NCBI GenBank assembly: GCA_002887195.1
Contig: PJAB01001365.1
Span: forward strand, 1-15,011
Length of the DNA: 15,011 nt
Direction of reading: 5' to 3'
Origin: Chrysochromulina parva
Lineage: Eukaryota > Haptophyta > Prymnesiales > Chrysochromulinaceae
The translations under genes and the position numbers were made by a program. Shown piece after piece: positions 1 to 7,341 of this stretch (position 1 is the first letter of the stretch; every line of letters begins with the position of its first letter). The notes below the pieces were generated by a model, which saw nothing but the letters and a program-made list of their open reading frames with translations, was not told the DNA's origin and did no database searches.

Positions 1-432
1 GCCGGCTCTGACTCGCCGCCGCCGCGGCGGCCGAGCAAGGACGACGACGTCGACGCCGACGACGGTGTCGACGTCGTCCCGCCGGGGACGTCACAATCGA
101 AGAAGCGCTCGCTGCCTGGCATGTCGCAATCCTCTCAGGAGATCTCGTCGTCCGAGTCTCCTGAAGGATATGAAGGCAGCCAGGAGACGATGGCAAGCGG
201 GTTGCCACCGAAACGGCGCGTGGTGAATACGTCGAGGGTCTCGAACGCGACGCCGCCGCCGGCTCTGAACGTTGACGCAGCGCGGCGGCAGCGGAGAAGG
301 CAGAGGCCAGCGAGGCCGCCCGCCGTCGCGGCCATCGTCGAGGCCATCGAGGCTCGCAGGAAAAGTGGTCAACCTCACCGTGGGGGGGTCGAGGGGGCCG
401 CTTCCCGACCATTGGATGTTCCGCATCACTGA
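1..432 (+). CDS. Partial hypothetical protein, low complexity (3' end only)
   Basis: Frame 1 is open from the left edge to a TGA at 430-432, about 143 residues. The reading is an acidic Asp-rich stretch, then Ser/Glu-rich, then Arg-rich (RRQRRRQRPAR), ending in PLDVPHH. The first ATG inside is at 121, but the frame is open upstream, so the true start probably lies outside the window. I recognise no domain. A run of seven G at about 382-388 sits where a second frame begins to read VVNLTVGG...WMFRITDYVRNL before its own stop at about 449. A frameshift or pseudogene is therefore possible. Composition is typical of GC-rich non-coding sequence too, so even the coding call is weak. Confidence 0.3.
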   Translation, partial: AGSDSPPPRRPSKDDDVDADDGVDVVPPGTSQSKKRSLPGMSQSSQEISSSESPEGYEGSQETMASGLPPKRRVVNTSRVSNATPPPALNVDAARRQRRRQRPARPPAVAAIVEAIEARRKSGQPHRGGVEGAASRPLDVPHH

Positions 433-457
433 TTACGTTCGCAATTTGTGAAGAATG

Positions 458-549
458 GACATGGCCTCCTCCAGCACGATTCAGTGTGAACATGACCACT
501 GCTTACGTGTTGTGTGTATTAACATGAACATGACCACCTCCAGCACAAT
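458..549 (+). repeat. Imperfect duplication around the start codons of the M1 peptidase gene
   Basis: A 23-nt block at 458-480 recurs at 527-549 with about 19 of 23 matches (common core CCTCCAGCAC). A shorter related piece, GAACATGACCAC, lies near 489-500. The duplication brings several ATGs in the frame of the downstream gene: 455, 461, 524, 530 and 548. Confidence 0.6.
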
Positions 550-2586
550 GGACTGTCGCATCGATAAGTCGTCGCTCTCGAACCACGCGTCCTTCGTCTA
601 CAAGCACCTCAACCTCAGCCTGTCAGTCGATTTTGAGCGCCATGTCCTCGAAGGCGTCGCCACCTGGACTGTGGACGTCGCTGAGCACCGGGTGGCTGAG
701 CTCGTCCTGGACACCTCGTCCGAGCTTGAGGTGCGCTCCGTGACCGTGTGCGGCGCACCCGCGCCGCACACGATGAGGCCAGCACATGCTGCATTCGGTG
801 TCGCGTGCGCCATCACGCTGCCCGAGGGGCTCGGGGAGCAGGGCCGAGCACTCGAGGTCGCCGTCACCTACGCCACCTCGCCCAAGTCGTCGGCACTGCA
901 GTGGCTGCCGCCCGCCCAGACCGCGGGCAAGGAGAGGCCGTTCATGTTCAGCCAGTGCCAGGCCATCCACGCGCGCTCCATGCTCCCGTGCCCTGACGGG
1001 CCGGCCGCCAAGTTTACGTACGACGCCACGGTCCGGGTGCCGGAGTGGGCCACGGCCCTGATGAGCGCGGTGGCCGTGGGCTCGCCGGTCGCCAGCGTCG
1101 TGGGCGGCGTTCCGCTGCGCACCTTCACCTTCGAGCAGACGTGCCCGCTCTCGTCGTACTTACTCGCCCTCGCCGTCGGCGACGTGCGTGGCATCAACGT
1201 AGGCTCGCGCACGACCGTTTGGGCTGAGCCGAGTGTCGTCGAGGCCGCCGCGTGGGAGTTCGCAGAAGCCGAGCGCTTCGTGGCCAAGGCGGAGGAGCTC
1301 ACGCAGACGCCGTACGCGTGGGGGCGGTGCGCCCTCCGCAGCCGACCCTCTCATCTGCGCGCAGGACGCGCCGAGCCACCCATCTCCCTCGAAACTTCAC
1401 AGCTTCCTCTTCACAGCGTCCCTCTTCACAGGTCCCTCTTCACAGGTCCCTCTGTGCTCGGTGCTCTGTTCACAGGTACGACATCCTCTGCATGCCGCCG
1501 AGCTTCCCGTACGGCGGCATGGAGAACCCGTGCCTCACCTTTGCGACGCCCACGCTGCTCGCGGGCGACCGCTCGCTGGCCAATGTCATCTGCCACGAGG
1601 TCGCGCATTCCTGGACGGGCAACCTGGTGACGAACCTGACGTGGGAGCACTTTTGGCTCAACGAAGGGTGGACGCGGTGGCTCGAGACGAGTACGCTCGC
1701 ACACCTCGAGCCCGCCGAGCGGCGCGACGCCTTCTTCGACTTCCAGGTGCAGCAGGCGCTCACGCACCTCGCCGACGATGTCGCCACCTTCGGGCCGACC
1801 AACCCGCTCACCCGGCTCATCCCGCCGCTGGATGGCATCGATCCAGATGACTCGTTCAGCGCGGTGCCGTACGAAAAGGGCCTCTCGCTGCTCTGCCACC
1901 TGAGCGCCATCGTGGGCGGACGCCCCATCTTTGAGCAGTTCGCCGCGCACTACATCGGCACGTTCAAGCGGCGCACGCTCACGTCCGCCGACTTCCGTGA
2001 ATGCTTCCTCAAGTGGTGTGAAGGGCGCGAGATCGACGCGAGCTCAGTCGACTGGGACGCGTGGTTCAGCACACCGGGTATGCCGCCGGTGACGCCGGTC
2101 CTCGACCCCTCCCTTGGGGCGACGTGCACCGTGCTCGCTGACCGGTGGATGGCAGAGCTCGCCGCGGACGACGCGTCACTCGACGCCTCCGCGGCCGAGT
2201 ACAAGGGGTGGCCGAGCCAGCTGCGCATCTTCTTTTGGGAGACGCTGCTCGCGCGCGCGCTCGAGGGCAAGGGGGCGCCGCTGCCGCTCCGCGCGCTCGA
2301 GAAGATGGATCGGCTGTATGAGCTCAGTGCCTCCAAGAATGCCGAGGTGCGCTTGCGCTGGCAGCGCATCTGCATCCTCTCTCGCGCCGAGTTCATCATT
2401 CCACAGGTGCTTGGTTTCGTCACGGAGCAAGGGCGCATGAAGTTCGTGCGCCCGCTCTACCGCGCGCTCTACGGCTGGGAGGCACAGCGCGAGCTCGCCG
2501 TCCAAACCTTTCTCGAGCACCGATCGAACTACCACCCCATCGCGGCCAAGATGCTCGCACAGGACCTCAAGGTGGCCGAGAAGTGA
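548..2586 (+). CDS. M1 zinc aminopeptidase, leukotriene-A4-hydrolase-like
   Basis: Two exons, 548-1326 and 1476-2586, give 629 residues; human LTA4H has about 611. The N-terminal saddle domain reads SPKSSALQWLPPAQTAGKE and FSQCQAIHARSMLPC, as in LTA4H. The exopeptidase motif GGMEN is at residues 273-277 and the zinc site is HEVAH (His300, Glu301, His304) with NEGW (Glu323). PYEKG carries the proton-donor tyrosine (Tyr392), and EQGRMKF near the C-terminus supplies the carboxylate-binding Arg/Lys pair. Family knowledge: cytosolic bifunctional aminopeptidase/epoxide hydrolase; in algae the peptidase activity is the safer prediction. The residue equivalent to human Tyr378 is Phe387 here. ATG 548 is preferred because homology begins just after it; in-frame ATGs at 455, 461, 524 and 530 would add an unrelated N-terminal stretch. 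Aminopeptidase B is the alternative, but the C-terminal part fits LTA4H better. Confidence 0.93.
1327..1475 (+). other. Intron of the M1 peptidase gene, with repeated acceptor motifs
   Basis: The boundaries are CG|GTGCGCC and TTCACAG|GTAC; joining them restores the reading [20 protein letters not shown] expected in the family. The 3' half contains TTCACAG five times (1396, 1410, 1425, 1439, 1469), spaced 14, 15, 14 and 30 nt. Only the last one keeps the conserved frame. Length is 149 nt. Confidence 0.9.
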
Positions 2587-2841
2587 GAAAGGCTGAGTGA
2601 GAGACTCAACTCACAAGAGAGTCTGTCGCCGCACTCTGGGCCTCTGCGAGCAATGGAGATAACGAGAGGCGGTCGGACAAGGACGGGAACGCCCACCCCC
2701 CATACTATTTGTGGGGTCTGTGCAACCCCTTCGCCCTTGGGGTGACGCTGTGTCGGCTGTGCGCGCTGTGGCCATGCTTTTCAGACGTTCGTGGTCTCAT
2801 TTGGACCCGCAAGCGTCTCGTCTTATCGACTTGTAAATAAA
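2587..2841 (+). terminator. 3' UTR and polyadenylation signal of the M1 peptidase gene
   Basis: After the TGA there is about 245 nt without a gene, then TGTAA (2832-2836) overlapping AATAAA (2836-2841), the clearest polyadenylation signal in the window. Two short GC hairpins are possible on the way: CCCCA...TGGGG at 2698-2716 and ACCCC...GGGGT near 2726-2745. Both stems are only five pairs and may be chance. Confidence 0.6.
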
Positions 2842-2958
2842 GATTCACACCCGCGCGGGGCGCGGGGGGTTAATAATCAGAGCCGGAGCCCGCACCGCCC
2901 TTGCTTGCTTTGCTAGTTTGCTTGCACCGCCCCGTGGCGAGTGCGAGTGCCCACGCGC

Positions 2959-2987
2959 CACTTACGTTAAGTGTGACACGGTCACAC
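2959..2987. promoter_or_regulatory. Two overlapping dyad-symmetric elements
   Basis: CACTTA-CGT-TAAGTG (2959-2973) is a perfect 6-bp dyad with a 3-bp spacer. GTGTGAC-ACG-GTCACAC (2971-2987) is a perfect 7-bp dyad with a 3-bp spacer; the two share GTG. They lie about 125-150 bp upstream of the glyoxalase II ATG and look like sites for dimeric DNA-binding proteins. The binding factor is unknown. Confidence 0.4.
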
Positions 2988-3043
2988 ATTTCGCAAGAGT
3001 TTCGTGAGATGTTGACTTTCATTTCGACGCTCCCCGGCCGAGA

Positions 3044-3083
3044 TACATGTAGCCTTCAAAAGCGGAAGGTGTGAGTACATGTA
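3044..3083. promoter_or_regulatory. Paired TACATGTA palindromes
   Basis: The perfect 8-bp palindrome TACATGTA occurs at 3044-3051 and 3076-3083, 32 bp apart start to start (about three helical turns). The second copy ends 27 bp before the ATG at 3111, so this is core-promoter or 5' UTR sequence. Confidence 0.4.
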
Positions 3084-3110
3084 TGAATACAGCTGTCTCG
3101 TGAACTAAAC

Positions 3111-3983
3111 ATGGCGCGTGCATTCGCGCTCATCGGCCGGGCGGCCAGCGCCGCGGCCATTGTGGCCGCGTCGGCTGGGCGCTCCCGCAGCCTGACGGCC
3201 GGTGCTTCAGTCAGCACGCTAGAGGTGGAGCAGTTTGGGTGCCTGACCGATAACTACGGGTACTTACTCCACGACAGCGCAACGGGGTGTACAGCCGCAA
3301 TCGATACGCCGGAGGTCGCCCCGATTGCTGCCGCGTGCGCGCGGCGCGGCTGGAAGCTGACGCACATTTTCAACACGCACCATCATGCCGACCACGCGGG
3401 CGGCAATGTGGAACTGAAGCAGCTGTATGGGTGCGAGATCATCGGGCCAGCAGCGGAAGCCCACAAGATCCCGTCCATCGAGCGGCCAGTGAGCGGTGGC
3501 GACTGCTTCCAGTTTGGCGAGCACGAGGTGCACGTCCTCGACGTTGGGGGGCACACGCTCGGCCACGTGGCGTATCACGTGCCCTCGCTGCAAGCTGCCT
3601 TCGTGGGTGACGCGCTCTTCGCTCTCGGCTGCGGCCGCCTCTTCGAGGGAACTCCCGAGCAAGCGTGGGCGTCGCTGCAGCGTTTGGCGGCGCTCCCGCC
3701 GGAAACGGCCGTGTACTGTGCTCACGAGTACACCGCGTCCAATCTGCGCTTCGCCCTCAGTGTCGAGCCGCAGAACGAGGCGCTGCAGGCGCGCGCGCGC
3801 GAGATCACCGAGCTGCGTGCCGTTGGAAAGCCGACCGTGCCGTCGACGATCGGGTATGAGCTTGCCACGAACCCGTTCCTCCGCCCCGCGAGCCCAGCGT
3901 TGCGAGCACACGTGGGCGTGCCGGACCACGAGACGGAGGAGCAGACGTTTGCAAGGCTGCGCCGCATGAAAGACAATTTTTGA
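3111..3983 (+). CDS. Glyoxalase II (hydroxyacylglutathione hydrolase), probably organellar
   Basis: A single exon encodes 290 residues. It hydrolyses S-D-lactoylglutathione to glutathione and D-lactate, the second step of methylglyoxal detoxification. The metallo-beta-lactamase fold is clear: THHHADHAGG gives the binuclear metal ligands His90, His92, Asp94 and His95, with His148 (GGHTLGH), Asp167 (VGDALF) and His205 (CAHEYT) completing the set. GCGRLFEGT (172-181) and the C-terminal RLRRMKDNF match the glutathione-binding regions of the family. All metal ligands are present, so it should be active. About 35 extra residues at the N-terminus are rich in Ala, Ser and Arg with no acidic residue (to about residue 37), which resembles a mitochondrial presequence; a plastid address cannot be excluded. 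It is convergent with the gene on the minus strand to the right. Confidence 0.95.
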   Translation: MARAFALIGRAASAAAIVAASAGRSRSLTAGASVSTLEVEQFGCLTDNYGYLLHDSATGCTAAIDTPEVAPIAAACARRGWKLTHIFNTHHHADHAGGNVELKQLYGCEIIGPAAEAHKIPSIERPVSGGDCFQFGEHEVHVLDVGGHTLGHVAYHVPSLQAAFVGDALFALGCGRLFEGTPEQAWASLQRLAALPPETAVYCAHEYTASNLRFALSVEPQNEALQARAREITELRAVGKPTVPSTIGYELATNPFLRPASPALRAHVGVPDHETEEQTFARLRRMKDNF

Positions 3984-4270
3984 GCTCGGAGGAGCGGCCA
4001 GGCGGCGCGCCGGCGGCCGCTTTCTTTTCGGGGCGGCACGCGCCGGGAGGAGCTCCGGGAAAGCTCCGGGAGGTCCTGAAAAACCGACGAGCTCGCGGCC
4101 CCCGCGGCGTGAGTCCCGAGACGCAGTGTACGTAATATGAAACTTGAAATGTTTTAATGCGGTCGCACCTTCGTCGAGATCTATCATCTACGCGCCGGCC
4201 GCTCGGCGACCGCAATTCGACGAAACCTTGGGAGGAACCTGCTGGCCGTGCTGGTTCGAGGCACTAGTTG
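3984..4270. other. Convergent intergenic region
   Basis: No gene is seen. The left part is GC-rich, with a duplicated GCTCCGGGA (about 4050-4072). The middle turns AT-rich (TACGTAATATGAAACTTG, then ATGTTTTAATG, 4129-4159), a plausible place for the 3' ends of both converging genes. No canonical AATAAA is present on either strand. Confidence 0.4.
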
Positions 4271-7200
4271 CTACTCTTCCCCTTCCATAGAGCCGGGCAG
4301 CTCCGTGCGGACGTGCGAGGCAGAGCCGGCGCGGGACGAGGAGCCAACGGCCGAGCCGCCGGCCGAGCCGGCTCTGCCCGAGGCGGGCAACGCCGAGCCC
4401 GGGCGCGACGCGTGGCAGCCCGGTGCCCAGCACGGCGCGTGCGCCGAGCCCGGGCGCGACGCGTGGCACGAGGTGAGGGCGCTGCTGCACGGGCTGGGTC
4501 CGAGCGCCGTCTTGGGCGTCGGGTTGGGCGCCGGGTTGGGCACCCAGCGGGTCGAGGGCGGCAGGCCCAGCTGCTGCAGCTGCCGCTCGAGGTCGGCCTC
4601 GGACTCGATGCTGTGCAGTCGATGAGGGGTGCCACTCTGGCTGAAGCCCTGAACGAGGCGCACCATAGGCAGCGGCCCGTGGAAACGTGCCTTTTGGAAC
4701 TGGGACGCGCTGAGCGAGCCAAGGGAGCCGGTGCTCGCCACGGCGCCGGCGCTCGACACGGCGCCGGTGCTCGCCACGGCGCTGAGCGAGCCAAGGGAGC
4801 CGGTGCTCGCCACGGCGCCGGCGCTCGCCACGGCGCCGGTGCTCGCCACGGCGCTGAGCGAGCCAAGGGAGCCGGTGCTCGCCACGGCGCCAGTGCTCGC
4901 CACGGCGCCGGTGCTCGCCACGGCGCTGGGCGAGCTGAGGGAGCCTCGCTCAGGACGGCGCTCAGGGAGCTTCCCCTTGGAGCGTAACGAGCCTTCCAGT
5001 GCGGAAGAGGGGCGAGCACCGGCGCCGTGGCGAGCACCGGCGCCGCCCGCTGCTGCGATGGCCACGGCTATAGCTAGCGGCCCGGCCGTACTGGTCGTGC
5101 TCGACTGCGCCGAGGCCATGCTGGTCGGCGTCGCCGAGGCCGGCCGGCAAGTGGGTGAGGAAGTGCTCGACAAGGCGCTGGGTGAGGAGGTGCTCGACAC
5201 GGCGCTGGGTGAGGAGGTGCTCCGTGGTAGCGCCGCGTACATGGTCGAGGCGGCCACGCCGGCGCTCAAGGACGAGGGGTAGACGCGTCCGCCACCCGCC
5301 GTGGATGGGCGTGAAGGGCGAGAGGCGGCCGTCGAAGGCCGAGTCGATGACTGAGTAGACGGTACGGGCGGCTGCTTCTGCGTCATGGCCGACGAGCCGT
5401 TACATACGAACTCGTGCCGTGTGGGAGCGCCGTACCGAGCGGCATCGAGGGCCTCGAGGATCACCTCTGCAGTGGCCGCGTCGCTCAGGACGGCGCTCGG
5501 GTGGGGCGCGCCGTACACGCCCGCCGCCATGCGAGGCGGGCGCGTCACCGCCATCCCGTCGAGGAAGCTCTCTTCCGTCTGCGTCTGGGCGGCAAAGGTT
5601 TCGAGACGGCTGCGCGCGGTGCCGACTCCAAGCGTGCTCGTCTGTGTGCTCGAGTGCGCCCGACGCACCAGCGCAGACGCGCGGCTCAGAGGGCGTGTCG
5701 TCTCCTCGCCGCTCAGGGGCGCTGCAGCCACGCTCGGGTAAGGCACGCGGTAGCCGCCCGCCTGCACGCCCACCTCGCATACGGCCTCGCGCGTGGCAGG
5801 CGCGCCCGCGGCGGCGACTGGCGCGCCCGCGGCGGCGCCCGTCGTCCCCGTCGTGCCCGTTGCCCCCCTGTTCTGAGAGGGCGCCGCCGCGCCGCTCTTC
5901 GCGTGGTGCACCGGCGGGGCGGCCGGCTGCGCGTCGGTGGTGCTCACGACGGCGCTGGCGCCGTCTCGAGCGCCGCCGGTTGCGTCTGCGAGCATCGCGG
6001 TCGCGCTGCACGCGCTGGCGCCGTCTTGGGCGCCCGGTGCCCCGGGCTCGCGAGCGCCGTCGTGGGCGAGGGACGCGGCACGGCTGGCGAAACCACGCCT
6101 GCTGTGGAGGCTGGGCGCCGTCTTGGGCGCCTCTCCGGCCGAGCTGCACCCGGCCGACGAGAGCGCCGTCTTGGGCGGCGAGAGCGCCGTCTTGGGCGGC
6201 GAGAGCGCCGCTTGGCGCGCGGACCCGACGGGCGAGTTGGGGTGCGGCCGCTCGAGCGCCGTCGTGGGCGTGGTCGTGAGCGCCGTCGTGAGCGCGTGCT
6301 CCCTCAGCAGGCGCACCGCGGAGAGCAGGGCGGCGCTCAGGGCGGCGCGCAGGCTCGGGAGCGCCGTCGTGGGCGCCAGCTGCCTGGGGGTGCGCGCCGT
6401 CGTGAGCGCGTCCTCGCCATCGCCGAGATCCGAAGTTGCGGAGCCGTACGCGGGCGCCGTGTTGGGCGACCCGATCGGGCCGACCTCGTGCTCCAGATTG
6501 GGCGCCGTGTTGGGCGAACGGATCTCGTGCTCCAGATTGGGCAGATCGTCGAGCACGGCCGTAACCACCCCCGCGAGCTCTTCGAGGATCGCATGCGCCT
6601 CCGAGCTCGCGCCCCGCTGCTGCTCGAGCTGCGTGTACGCCGCTTCCAGCTCGGTCTGTAGCCGTCGATTGTCAACGTCGCGCTGCTCGAGCCGCTTGGC
6701 TGCGGCGGCGTACTGCAGCCGATAGCGCGCGGACGCAATCAGTGGCAATCAGTGGCAATCAGTGGCAATTAACGACACTCACCTGCAGCCGATAGCGCGC
6801 GGACGCGTGGGTCTTCTCCTGCAGCGCGGCGGACAACCGCTCAGCTGGCAATCAGTGGCAATCAGTGGCAATCAGTGGCAATCAGTGGCAATCAACGACA
6901 CTCACCTGCAGCGCGGCGGACAACCGCTCACTCTCGCTCAGCTGGCAATCAGTGGCAATCAGAGGCAATCAGAGGCAATTAACGACACTCACCTGCAGCG
7001 CGGCGGACAGCCGCTCACTCTCGCTCAGCTGGCAATCAGCAGCAATCAGTGTCAATCAGTGGTAATCAGTGGCAATCAGTGGCAATTAACGACACTCACC
7101 TGCAGCGCGGCGGACAGCCGCTCACTCTCGCTCAGCTGGCAATCAGTGGCAATCAGTGGCAATCAGTGGCAATTAACGACACTCACCTGCAGCGCGGCGG

Positions 7201-7291
7201 ACAGCCGCTCACTCTCGCTCAGCTGGGCACGTAGTCGCTCCGCCTGCTGCTGCATCTTCTCTATGTACACAGCCTCGGCCGCTGCCGAACT

Positions 7292-7341
<50 letters not shown>

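Larger units (their letters stand above)
2842..3110 (+). promoter_or_regulatory. Intergenic/promoter region of the glyoxalase II gene
   Basis: No gene is seen here. The stretch holds a GC run, a TTGCTTGC-type repetition at about 2900-2925, two adjacent perfect dyads (2959-2987) and two TACATGTA palindromes (3044-3051, 3076-3083), ending at the ATG at 3111. No clear TATA box is visible at a standard distance. Confidence 0.5.

Noticed and set aside
365..451. Frame-2 peptide VVNLTVGG...ITDYVRNL resembling a BTB/KCTD or transposon-protein start
   Set aside because: Only about 28 residues before a stop; too short to assign, kept only as a note on a possible frameshift.
1426..1950. Minus-strand frames opposite the M1 peptidase zinc site
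   Set aside because: Shadow of a strongly conserved coding strand.
3264..4187. Minus-strand frame opposite glyoxalase II
   Set aside because: Antisense of a clear metallo-hydrolase gene; no domain.
4268..6661. Plus-strand Arg/Gly-rich frames opposite the last CNB-gene exon
   Set aside because: GC-rich shadow frames; the minus frame is longer and continues a coiled coil through consistent phase-0 joins.
6840..7180. CRISPR-like alternation of repeats and spacers
   Set aside because: The 'spacers' are themselves repeats, the unit is an exon with GT-AG borders, and the context is eukaryotic.
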